Shown: piece after piece, positions 1 through 5,849 of the stretch
How positions within the stretch are numbered: position 1 is the first letter of the stretch
Layout: each line of letters starts with the position of its first letter
From: an uncultured Eubacteriales bacterium
GTDB taxonomy: Bacteria; Bacillota; Clostridia; Peptostreptococcales; Anaerovoracaceae
Length of the DNA stretch: 5,874 nt
Direction of reading: 5' to 3'
Assembly (NCBI GenBank): GCA_902766185.1
Contig: CACXCQ010000243.1
Location: 1 to 5,874 of the forward strand
Position numbers and translations under genes: made by a program
Notes under the pieces: model-generated
The model's input: the letters and a program-made list of their open reading frames with translations, nothing else
What the model was told of the DNA's origin: nothing
Databases searched by the model: none

Positions 1-573
1 GGCCGCTACAGGAAAAAGCGTTTTCCCACTAACCAGACATCTGCAGACCTTACGATCCCCCAGGGTGATCCTGTCCTTTCGAAATCAGAGCAGCGCATCG
101 GGTACGAGTTGGATCGCTTTGCCGTCCCCTGCCACTACGAGGAAGAGCTTCTCATCAACGTGCAAAGGCTGGTCAGTTCCCTGGAAACGGAACTGCGTCA
201 GCGAAAGCTCCTCCAGGGCAGGCTGTATTCGTATCACGGATACACCTGCGTCTGGAACGTTCCCGCTGAGCTAAGCTGGTTGAATGCGCCGGGATCCATC
301 TGGCGCAGCTATGATGACCGGACCGGCTGCCTCCGGCTGCATCCGGATTACACGATCATGCTGGCTGACGGAAGCCTGCTCTACTGGGAGCACGAGGGTC
401 TGATGCACCAGTTCTTCTATCGGACGAATGCCCTGGAGCGTGTCGAGATCATGCATCAGGCCGGAGGCGTCCCGAAATCGCGGCTGATCGAAACCAATGA
501 GTCCCAGGCCAATGAGCCTGAGACTCTTCGTGAGATCATCCAAAACCAGGTCCTCCCCGAGCTCTGGTTCTGA
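1..573 (+). CDS. C-terminal part of an unnamed protein with PD-(D/E)XK nuclease-like motifs (5' end outside window)
   Basis: The reading frame is open from the first base to the TGA at 571-573, giving 190 residues with no stop. The TTG at 109 is therefore not a convincing start, and the true start lies upstream of the window. Numbering from the first codon, the frame has SKSE with E30, then YEEE near 47, HPDYTIM with D116, and YWEHEG with E130. A tail follows in which an Arg/Glu-rich helix leads to a strand (RLIETNES) and a closing helix. As I recall, this order (SKSE, YE, PD[FY]TI, YWEH) is shared by uncharacterised Bacillota proteins and some helicase-associated domains that look like degenerate PD-(D/E)XK nucleases. 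Here the usual lysine of E-x-K is not present (E-H-E). The stretch between E30 and D116 is long and includes a predicted helix. Nuclease function is inference. It converges on the molybdopterin-binding gene with a 4-bp gap and no terminator between them. Confidence 0.62.
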   Translation, partial: GRYRKKRFPTNQTSADLTIPQGDPVLSKSEQRIGYELDRFAVPCHYEEELLINVQRLVSSLETELRQRKLLQGRLYSYHGYTCVWNVPAELSWLNAPGSIWRSYDDRTGCLRLHPDYTIMLADGSLLYWEHEGLMHQFFYRTNALERVEIMHQAGGVPKSRLIETNESQANEPETLREIIQNQVLPELWF

Positions 574-577
574 CGCT

Positions 578-1675
578 TCACTTCCCGAAGCCGCAATTGG
601 GGAATGTGCACACTTCACAGTCCAGGCACAGGCCGCCCTGTCCCAACCGCGCAAAATCCGCACCCCTTAGCATTTCGCCCGCGATGATCCGGGGCAGTAC
701 CAGGTCGAAGATGGTCCTCCTGGCGTACATGACGCAGCTGGGCAGACCCATGACCGGGATCAGCCCGGCGCCGCTGTCAGACCCGCCTCTGTCAGACTCG
801 TCGCTGTCAGACCTGTCGCTTCCGCCGCCATAATAAGCCAGCAAAAACATGGATCCCGGCAGCACCGGCGCACCGTAAGTCACCACGTTCTCCTGTCCGC
901 ACACTTCCCGGATCGCCGCCGGCGTCCGGTCGTCAGGGTCCACGCTCATTCCTCCCGCACAGAGGATAATATCCGCACCGCCGGCAAGCATTTCGCGGAT
1001 CGTCCTCTCGATACGCTCTTTGTCGTCTCCGCACCGTTCACGCGCGATCACTTCAGCGCCGAATTCCTCCACTTTCGCTGCCACCACAGGCGTGAAGGTG
1101 TCCTCGACCCTTCCGCGGAACACTTCATTCCCCGTGGTCACGATCCCGACCTTTCTCTTCCGCAAAGGCAGGACATGCAAAATCGGGGCTCCTCCCGAGA
1201 CTTCACCTGCCTTTGCGCGGACCGCTTCCATCTTTGCCTTCTCAATGACCAGCGGAATGATTCTTGTTCCGGCAAGCTTTTCGCCTTCGCGAACGATGAA
1301 ATCGCCGTGCCGGGTAGCGATCATCATCTGACCGAAACTGTTGACGGCCTCCAACGCCTCTTCATTGACCTTCAGCACCCCATCACATGCTGCCCGCAGG
1401 TCGATCTTTCCCTCCTTCGCCTCGCCGCGCGTGATGTTCTCTCCCATGCAAAGGCTGCAGAGCACCTCTGCCGCTTCATCTTCGTGCATCATGGTCTCGT
1501 CATTCTCCCAGACGTAGATGTGCTCCTTCCCCACATTGAGCAGTACGGGGATGTCCTCCTCCCGGATCACGTGTCCCTTGCGGAACACAGGCCCCATGCT
1601 CACGTCCTTTATGACCTGCGTGATATCATGGCACAGCACGTGGCCGACTGCGTCCACCGTCCTGATTTCTTTCAT
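578..1675 (-). CDS. Molybdopterin-binding protein (MoCF/MoeA-like domain) with C-terminal cysteine cluster
   Basis: This 365-residue protein probably binds molybdopterin or a molybdenum-cofactor intermediate in the cytoplasm. It starts with the MKEIRTVDAVGHVLCHDIT segment typical of clostridial MoeA-related proteins. An N-terminal region (about 1-170) is followed by a MoCF_biosynth domain (about 174-335) with TTGNEVF near 180, CAGGMSVDPDDRTP near 239-252, and PGSMFLLAYY then PVMGLPSCV near 273-315. The family-typical GLPGNP of true MoeA reads GLPSCV, so this is probably a paralogue and not MoeA itself. Residues 285-302 form a Ser/Asp/Gly/Arg repeat inserted in a domain loop. The tail has C350-x2-C353-x2-C356-x4-C361, which could bind an Fe-S cluster or a metal. 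I chose ATG 1675 because AAGGA sits 9 nt upstream and the family N-terminus begins there. A GTG at 1696 would add 7 residues but has no spaced ribosome site. Partner molybdoenzyme genes are not in the window. Confidence 0.87.
   Translation of the reverse strand: MKEIRTVDAVGHVLCHDITQVIKDVSMGPVFRKGHVIREEDIPVLLNVGKEHIYVWENDETMMHEDEAAEVLCSLCMGENITRGEAKEGKIDLRAACDGVLKVNEEALEAVNSFGQMMIATRHGDFIVREGEKLAGTRIIPLVIEKAKMEAVRAKAGEVSGGAPILHVLPLRKRKVGIVTTGNEVFRGRVEDTFTPVVAAKVEEFGAEVIARERCGDDKERIERTIREMLAGGADIILCAGGMSVDPDDRTPAAIREVCGQENVVTYGAPVLPGSMFLLAYYGGGSDRSDSDESDRGGSDSGAGLIPVMGLPSCVMYARRTIFDLVLPRIIAGEMLRGADFARLGQGGLCLDCEVCTFPNCGFGK
774..818. repeat. Three-copy 15-bp tandem repeat inside the molybdopterin-binding gene
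   Basis: CTGTCAGAC occurs at 774-782, 789-797 and 804-812 on the plus strand, with an exact 15-bp period and variable 6-bp remainders. On the coding strand it encodes the Ser/Asp/Arg/Glu/Gly-rich stretch at about residues 286-301. Since 15 is a multiple of three, copy number can change without a frameshift. Confidence 0.85.
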
Positions 1676-1684
1676 TGTCCTCAT

Positions 1685-1692
1685 TCCTTCCT
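1685..1692 (-). promoter_or_regulatory. Ribosome binding site deciding the molybdopterin-protein start
   Basis: The minus strand reads AGGAAGGA, ending 9 nt before the ATG at 1675. It lies immediately next to the in-frame ATG at 1684 and inside the GTG-started extension from 1696, so it favours the 1675 start. Confidence 0.6.
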
Positions 1693-1722
1693 GCACCGGC
1701 CCTCTTCAGCCTCCGCCCCCTG

Positions 1723-1728
1723 ATTGTA
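1723..1728 (-). promoter_or_regulatory. Candidate -10 element for the molybdopterin-binding gene
   Basis: The minus strand reads TACAAT about 47 nt before the ATG at 1675, downstream of the metG terminator, where a new promoter is expected. I could not find a good -35 hexamer at 16-18 nt spacing, so the assignment is weak. A small dyad, TGTTG-TCG-CAACA (1750-1762), lies just upstream and could be an operator or may be chance. Confidence 0.3.
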
Positions 1729-1806
1729 CATGACTTCGCACGGACAGACTGTTGTCGCAACAAAATCCCGCCACCTCAGAAGAAAAACCGATGCACTGTC
1801 GTCCCC

Positions 1807-1853
1807 AAAAAGAAAGACCGGGGTCTCGCCATTCTGCATGCGAGACCCCGGTC
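1807..1853 (-). terminator. Rho-independent terminator of metG
   Basis: A perfect 14-bp inverted repeat (1816-1829 with 1840-1853, arm GACCGGGGTCTCGC) encloses a 10-nt loop. On the minus strand it is followed by TTTCTTTTT (1815-1807). It lies 66 nt past the metG stop codon and points in the metG direction. It should separate the metG transcription unit from the molybdopterin-binding gene downstream. The plus-strand side lacks a T run directly after the stem, so I read it as one-directional. Confidence 0.9.
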
Positions 1854-1918
1854 CGTTCTGTTATTCTCATTGTGATTTGGTTCGCCGGGGGCCGGCAGCT
1901 GCACTGTCCGGCCGCGCC

Positions 1919-4021
1919 TTATTCCACCGGGTTTCCGTCCGCGGCGATGGTCTCCACGAATTCGTAGCGGGTCTTTCCGTCCACTTCGTTGTCCGCGAAA
2001 AGGATCATGCCCTTGGACTCCAGGCCTCTGAGCTTTCTCGGCTTCAGGTTGGCCACGACCACTACCTTCTGGCCGACGCAGTCGGCCGGATCGTGGAATT
2101 CCGCGACGCCGGAAATGATCTGCCTGATCTCGGTTCCCATCTTCACCTGGAAGACCAGCAGCCGGTCTGCCTTGGGATGCTTCTCCGCCTTGAGGATGGT
2201 TCCCACACGCAGGTCGAGTTTGACGAAGTCGTCGTATTCGATGGGATCCTTCAGCTCGAGGGGGATGCTCTCCGGCTCGCCGCCCTCAGCGGCAGCGCCC
2301 TCAGCACCGGTAGCAGCGCCCTCAGCACCAGCACCATCACCAGCCGCTTCGGCCTGCGCTTCTGCCTTGGCTTCCTTCTTGGCCGCCCGGGCTGCGCTGC
2401 CTTTTACGTGCACGTCCGCGCCCTTGGCGCCCAGCTCATACAGCGCTTCCAGTTCCTTGTCGATGTCCAGCCTTTGGAAGATGGCCGCGCCCTTCTTCAC
2501 CTGTTCGCCGTTCATCATCTCAAAGTTGAAGGCGTCCTCCCAGGCGACTTCCGCGTACCACAGGCCGAGCTGCTTGCGGATAGCGTCGGAGGTGGTGTGC
2601 ATGAAGGGGTGGATCAGCACGGAGACGATGCGGATGGTCTCGGCCAGGTTGTGGAGCACGTTGCCCAGGCGGGCTTTGCTCGCTTCGTCCTTGGCCAGCA
2701 CCCAGGGCATGGTCTCGTCGATGTATTTGTTGGCCCGGCGGATCACGATCCAGATCTCCTCCAGCGCCATGTTGAACTTGAACTCGTCCATCTGGGCTTC
2801 CACCTTGGGCGCAGCGCCCAGGGCCACCTCGCGCAGCTGAGCGTCGAAGTCATCACCTTCCTTCACGGCGCCTTCCTCCGTCAGCTCCGGTACGAATCCG
2901 CCGCAGTATTTCTCGATCATGGCGACGGTCCGGGAAACCAAGTTGCCCAGGTCGTTGGCCAGGTCGTAATTCAGCCGCTTCAGCATAACCTCGTTGGTGA
3001 AGATGCCGTCCTGGCCGAAGGTGTACTCACGCAGCAGGAAGTACTTCAGGGCGTCGATGCCGTAGCGGTCGATGAGCACCACCGGATCGATGACGTCCTG
3101 ACCCTTGGCCGCCTTGGACTTGGAGACCTTCTCGCCGCCCAGCAGCAGCCATCCGTGGCCTCTCACCTGTTTCGGCAAAGGCAGGCCTGCGCTCATGAGC
3201 ATTGCCGGCCAGATGATGGAATGGAATCGGACGATCTCTTTGCCCACCAGGTGGACATCCGCCGGCCAGTATTTGTCGTACTTCTCCGGCTCATCCGGCC
3301 ATCCCAGGGCGGTGATATAGTTCGAAAGCGCGTCCAGCCAGACGTAGATCACGTGCTTCTCGTCGATGGGCACCGGAATGCCCCAGTCGAAGCTGGACCG
3401 GGAGATGCAAAGGTCTTCCATGCCCTGTTCGATGAACGCGATCATCTCATTGCGGCGGGATTCAGGCTCGAGGAACTCCGGCGTCTCGCGGAAGATCTTC
3501 AGCAGCTTGTCTGCGTACTTGCTGATCTTGAAGAAGTAAGCTTCTTCGGCGGCCTTGGTCACCGGCCGTCCGCAGTCGGGGCACTTGCCGTCGATGAGCT
3601 GGTTCTCCGTCCAGAAGGACTCGCAGGGAGTGCAGTACCAGCCTTTGTATTCGCCCTTGTAGATATCGCCGTTCTCATACATCTTCATGAACAGCTCCTG
3701 GACCCGCTTCACGTGGCGGGGCTCAGTGGTCCGGATGAAGTCGTCGTAGGAGATCTCCATGGTCTTCCACAGATCCTTGATGCCTGCGACGATCTCGTCC
3801 ACGTACGCCTGGGGAGTCACACCCTGTGCGTCCGCGACCTGCTGAATCTTCTGCCCGTGCTCGTCCGTTCCCGTCAGGAACATGACGTCGTACCCTTGCA
3901 GTCTCTTGAACCGGGCCATGGCGTCCGCCATTACCGTGCAGTAGGTGTGCCCGATGTGCAGGTTCGAGCTGGGGTAGTAGATCGGTGTTGAGATGTAATA
4001 CGTTCCTTTGTCTTTTGCCAT
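1919..4021 (-). CDS. metG: Methionine--tRNA ligase with C-terminal tRNA-binding (EMAP/Trbp111-like) domain
   Basis: This 700-residue cytoplasmic class I aminoacyl-tRNA synthetase charges tRNA-Met with methionine using ATP. The catalytic Rossmann fold begins at residue 7, with the HIGH motif at H22-I-G-H25 and the KMSKS loop as KVSKS at 298-302. A single zinc knuckle uses C130, C133, C147 and C150, as in the MetG subtype that keeps four cysteines. The helical anticodon-binding domain spans about 340-530. A low-complexity Ala/Glu/Gly/Lys linker (about 540-583) leads to the OB-fold tRNA-binding domain (593-700) with KLDLRVG and AEKHPKADRLL, which commonly promotes dimerisation and tRNA binding. 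Length is normal for the fused form. The start ATG has GAGGAAG 5 nt upstream. No T-box leader is visible in the 139-bp gap, so expression probably depends on the promoter upstream of the kinase-like gene. A strong terminator follows the stop. Confidence 0.98.
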   Translation of the reverse strand: MAKDKGTYYISTPIYYPSSNLHIGHTYCTVMADAMARFKRLQGYDVMFLTGTDEHGQKIQQVADAQGVTPQAYVDEIVAGIKDLWKTMEISYDDFIRTTEPRHVKRVQELFMKMYENGDIYKGEYKGWYCTPCESFWTENQLIDGKCPDCGRPVTKAAEEAYFFKISKYADKLLKIFRETPEFLEPESRRNEMIAFIEQGMEDLCISRSSFDWGIPVPIDEKHVIYVWLDALSNYITALGWPDEPEKYDKYWPADVHLVGKEIVRFHSIIWPAMLMSAGLPLPKQVRGHGWLLLGGEKVSKSKAAKGQDVIDPVVLIDRYGIDALKYFLLREYTFGQDGIFTNEVMLKRLNYDLANDLGNLVSRTVAMIEKYCGGFVPELTEEGAVKEGDDFDAQLREVALGAAPKVEAQMDEFKFNMALEEIWIVIRRANKYIDETMPWVLAKDEASKARLGNVLHNLAETIRIVSVLIHPFMHTTSDAIRKQLGLWYAEVAWEDAFNFEMMNGEQVKKGAAIFQRLDIDKELEALYELGAKGADVHVKGSAARAAKKEAKAEAQAEAAGDGAGAEGAATGAEGAAAEGGEPESIPLELKDPIEYDDFVKLDLRVGTILKAEKHPKADRLLVFQVKMGTEIRQIISGVAEFHDPADCVGQKVVVVANLKPRKLRGLESKGMILFADNEVDGKTRYEFVETIAADGNPVE
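2282..2326. repeat. Imperfect in-frame repeat in the metG linker
   Basis: The plus strand carries GCCCTCAGC three times, at 2282-2290, 2297-2305 and 2318-2326, with spacings of 15 and 21 nt (multiples of three). On the coding strand these give AEG units within the Ala/Glu/Gly linker between the anticodon-binding and OB-fold domains. The reading frame is preserved, as expected for a tolerated flexible linker. Confidence 0.7.
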
Positions 4022-4026
4022 TTATT

Positions 4027-4033
4027 CTTCCTC
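4027..4033 (-). promoter_or_regulatory. metG ribosome binding site
   Basis: The minus strand reads GAGGAAG, ending 5 nt before the metG ATG at 4021. It sits just below a GC hairpin (4040-4059), with 6 nt between the hairpin base and the GAGG, so the site itself stays single-stranded. Confidence 0.75.
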
Positions 4034-4039
4034 ATTTCT

Positions 4040-4059
4040 CCGCCGCGAATGGGCGGCGG
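4040..4059 (-). promoter_or_regulatory. GC hairpin in the metG leader
   Basis: A perfect 7-bp inverted repeat (CCGCCGC at 4040-4046, GCGGCGG at 4053-4059) has a 6-nt loop. In the metG mRNA it would fold 18 nt upstream of the start codon. There is no T run after it on the minus strand, so it is not an intrinsic terminator for the operon. It could shield the 5' end after processing or slow ribosome loading. Its role is unknown. Confidence 0.5.
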
Positions 4060-4086
4060 TTATTGTCTTGTTGTTGCCGGCGCGTC

Positions 4087-4150
4087 GGTGCCTGCGCCGG
4101 TGCAGCTTCCCGTCTGCCGGTGCCTGCGCCGGTGCGGCTTCCCGTCTGCC
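4087..4150. repeat. Two-copy 32-bp tandem repeat between the ferredoxin and metG genes
   Basis: Copy 1 (4087-4118) and copy 2 (4119-4150) are contiguous and differ at one base (A at 4104, G at 4136). A 6-base start of a third copy follows at 4151-4156, next to the stop codon of the flavodoxin/ferredoxin gene. Each copy also has an internal GGTGC echo 12 bp apart. The unit is not a multiple of three and no gene crosses it. There are no spacers, so it is not a CRISPR array. A recent slippage duplication is the simplest reading. Confidence 0.93.
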
Positions 4151-4160
4151 GGTGCCGCGC

Positions 4161-5096
4161 TCAGAGAAACAGGCTCGGCTCCTTTCGCTGCGGGTAGCCA
4201 AGCTCCAGCTCCTCCTTGTGGTAAAGGTATCCGGGATCATCGAAGTAAAGCGCTCCTTCCGGGCACGCTTTCTCGCAGCCGCAGCACTTGATGCAGATGC
4301 CGCTGACCTCGCCCGGCGCCTCCGCCCGGATGGATCCCATGGGGCAGACATCCACGCAGATGCCGCACAAAGTGCACTTCTCTTTGTCCAGCTTCGGCTT
4401 CACCTTCAGGATGTTGATGTGGTTCCCCTTTCGGTCCCGGGGTTTATAGTAGGGGCGCAAAGGCTGTTCACCCTCTACTTCTACGGGACCCAGGTCCTCC
4501 AGCATGATGTTGAGCACCGCCTCCGGCGGCAGCATCTGCCCGGCCTGCGCTTCCTGCAGCAACCCGGCGATCTTCTCCGCCGTCTGCTCCGCAAAGCTCT
4601 CCGCCACGGCCATATCCTTCTCATCGGGCCGGCCTGCAGCCAGTTTCCTAGAGAAGGAATGCTCGCCGATGAAGGCCGCGGCCGCCACCGTGTAGAATCC
4701 CTGTTCCTCCAGTATGTCCCGCAGCTCGATGAGCGCGTCATCGAAATTCCGGTTGCCGTAGAGCACCACAGGCACTGCCATGGCGCCGTCACCCTCCAGC
4801 GTATTCAGGAAGGGAAGCAGCACGTTCGGCACACGCCCGGCGATCACCGGCACCCCAAAAACGATGATGTCGTGCTCGTCAAAGCGATATACCTGCTCCC
4901 GGGCTTTCGGTGGAGTGAAGTTGATGTCCGGCGCTTTTTCGATGCGCAGCGTCGCGGCTTCGCGCCCCGGCCCTTCCAGCCTTTGCGCGAGCTCCGCCGC
5001 CATATTGCCGGCCACCGCGGAGACGATCTTCTCCGTAGTCCCGGTCCCGCTGAAGTACATGCCCCGGACGCGATAGATTGCCGTTGCCCGTCCCAT
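4161..5096 (-). CDS. EFR1-type flavodoxin/2[4Fe-4S] ferredoxin fusion protein
   Basis: This 311-residue soluble electron-transfer protein should carry FMN and two [4Fe-4S] clusters. The flavodoxin-like part (about 1-185) has the FMN phosphate loop SGTGTT at 16-21, the segment FGVPVIAGRVPN at 80-91, and YGNRNFDD at 113-120. A linker leads to a bacterial-type ferredoxin domain with C241-x2-C244-x2-C247-x3-C251-P and C268-x2-C271-x2-C274-x3-C278-P, plus an extra C272. The family is common in anaerobic Clostridia, but its physiological partners are mostly unknown. The start at 5096 leaves about 12 residues before MYFSGTGTT, matching the usual short strand before the FMN loop. The Met at residue 13 has no spaced ribosome site. 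The ATG lies 1 nt after the stop of the kinase-like gene and has only a weak GGGA site 8 nt upstream, so translational coupling is likely. The partner reaction cannot be told from the sequence. Confidence 0.93.
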   Translation of the reverse strand: MGRATAIYRVRGMYFSGTGTTEKIVSAVAGNMAAELAQRLEGPGREAATLRIEKAPDINFTPPKAREQVYRFDEHDIIVFGVPVIAGRVPNVLLPFLNTLEGDGAMAVPVVLYGNRNFDDALIELRDILEEQGFYTVAAAAFIGEHSFSRKLAAGRPDEKDMAVAESFAEQTAEKIAGLLQEAQAGQMLPPEAVLNIMLEDLGPVEVEGEQPLRPYYKPRDRKGNHINILKVKPKLDKEKCTLCGICVDVCPMGSIRAEAPGEVSGICIKCCGCEKACPEGALYFDDPGYLYHKEELELGYPQRKEPSLFL

Positions 5097-5097
5097 T

Positions 5098-5745
5098 TTA
5101 CTTATCCCAGATGGTAGTTCCTCTGCGGATCTGCCGGTTGGTGTATTCGATGATGATGTCGACGATGTCCTCGATCTCCAGGTAGCCGCTGTCCAGAGAG
5201 AAGTGATAGTTCACCGGGTCTCCCCACTTACGGCCGGTGTGATACGTATAGTAATTGGCTCTCGCCTTGTCGGTATCCTTCATCAGCTTGCGCACGCTCT
5301 CTTCCGGAACGCCGTACTCTTCGACCGCCCGCTTGATCTTGTCCGCTTCCTCCGCATAGATGAACACGTTGGTCGCGTAGGGAAGATCGCGCAGGATGTA
5401 GTCCGCGCACCGTCCGACGATGACGCAGGAGCCTTCCTCTTCGGCCATTTTGCGGATGGTGTCGAACTGCGCCAGGAAGAACCGCTCATTCAAAGACAGG
5501 CTTTCCGGGCCTGCTTCTCCTGTGCCCATAGCCGAAGCCAGGCTGTAAAGGAAGCTGTTCTTCGCTCTCTTCTCCGCGCTCTCGATCATCTCCCGGCTGA
5601 ACCCGGATTCTTCAGCGATGCGGTCCAGCAGCTCTTTGTCGTAATAGGGAACGCCCAGCTTTTCCGCGAGGCGCCGTCCGATGAGCCTGCCGCCGCTGCC
5701 GAATTCACGGCTGATGGTGATGACTTTTTTCCTCTCGTCGCTCAT
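5098..5745 (-). CDS. Cytidylate kinase-like family protein
   Basis: This 215-residue P-loop protein belongs to the cytidylate kinase-like group (Pfam Cytidylate_kin2 type). It begins with a beta strand KKVITISREFGSGG (7-19) and a helix RLIGRRLAEKLG. The P-loop has G16-S-G-G19 then R20, so the canonical Walker A lysine is replaced by arginine, as I recall for this family (SREYGSGGR). YYDKELL at 34-40, VIVGRCADYIL at 108-118 (R112) and NVFIYAEE at 126-133 follow the nucleoside-monophosphate kinase layout. The KLMKDTDKARANYYTYHTG region (153-171) resembles the lid segment, and the HFSLDSG stretch (181-187) is also family-typical. It probably binds or phosphorylates a nucleotide, but substrate and activity are not established, and classical cmk would normally keep the lysine. 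The start ATG has a near-ideal site (AGGAGGA) 5 nt upstream. It is the first gene of a likely kinase-like/flavodoxin-ferredoxin/metG unit. Confidence 0.93.
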   Translation of the reverse strand: MSDERKKVITISREFGSGGRLIGRRLAEKLGVPYYDKELLDRIAEESGFSREMIESAEKRAKNSFLYSLASAMGTGEAGPESLSLNERFFLAQFDTIRKMAEEEGSCVIVGRCADYILRDLPYATNVFIYAEEADKIKRAVEEYGVPEESVRKLMKDTDKARANYYTYHTGRKWGDPVNYHFSLDSGYLEIEDIVDIIIEYTNRQIRRGTTIWDK

Positions 5746-5750
5746 AGTTT

Positions 5751-5757
5751 TCCTCCT
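5751..5757 (-). promoter_or_regulatory. Strong ribosome binding site of the cytidylate kinase-like gene
   Basis: The minus strand reads AGGAGGA, followed by 5 nt (AAACT) and then ATG at 5745. This is a consensus Shine-Dalgarno site and fixes the start of the first gene in the unit. Confidence 0.9.
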
Positions 5758-5820
5758 GTATCTGACGGCTGCCGCCTCCGAAACGCCGGCAATACCGTTT
5801 CTTTTCCGCTTAACTATCCT

Positions 5821-5849
5821 ATTATACTCCGCGGATGCCGGTTTGAAAA
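5821..5849 (-). promoter_or_regulatory. Sigma-A-like promoter for the kinase-like/ferredoxin/metG unit
   Basis: On the minus strand, TATAAT (5821-5826) is an exact -10 hexamer. Seventeen nt upstream is TTTTCA (5844-5849), a 4-of-6 match to the -35 consensus. Transcription would start near 5814 and give a leader of about 70 nt. That leader contains a 6-bp inverted repeat (GAAACG/CGTTTC at 5780-5785 and 5796-5801) with a 10-nt loop, of unknown significance. Confidence 0.7.

Noticed and set aside
271..663. A 130-residue minus-strand frame opposite the plus-strand gene at the left edge
   Set aside because: It overlaps the end of the molybdopterin-binding gene in another frame and is antisense to a better-supported open frame. 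No motif is recognisable.
1676..1696. Upstream GTG start (1696) for the molybdopterin-binding protein
   Set aside because: The best ribosome site (1685-1692) falls inside this extension and is correctly spaced only for the ATG at 1675, where the family N-terminus also begins.
1676..1918. Molybdenum cofactor riboswitch or small RNA in the intergenic gap
   Set aside because: Apart from the metG terminator and a small dyad at 1750-1762, I see no extended pairing or recognisable conserved RNA motif.
1724..3991. A 755-residue plus-strand open frame opposite metG
   Set aside because: It lies almost entirely antisense to a full-length metG with all catalytic motifs. Its translation is rich in His, Leu, Val and Asp, as expected for the mirrored frame of a GC-rich gene, and no domain is recognisable.
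4040..4078. Plus-strand terminator (GC stem followed by TTATTGTCTTGTTGTTG)
   Set aside because: No plus-strand gene ends nearby, and the T-rich run is broken by several other bases. A leader hairpin of metG fits the gene layout better.
4087..4150. CRISPR array
   Set aside because: The repeats are contiguous with no spacers, there are only two full copies, and no cas gene is present.
4022..4160. T-box riboswitch upstream of metG
   Set aside because: The conserved T-box sequence and the terminator/antiterminator pair are absent, and the interval is short for a full element.
4022..4351. A 109-residue minus-strand frame crossing the 32-bp repeat
   Set aside because: It overlaps the ferredoxin-domain coding end in another frame. 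The composition is Arg/Ala-rich low complexity, and the 32-bp unit shifts frame with each copy.
4008..5117. A 369-residue plus-strand open frame opposite the flavodoxin/ferredoxin gene
   Set aside because: It is the antisense shadow of a gene with clear FMN and cysteine motifs. It has no recognisable domain and runs through the intergenic tandem repeat.
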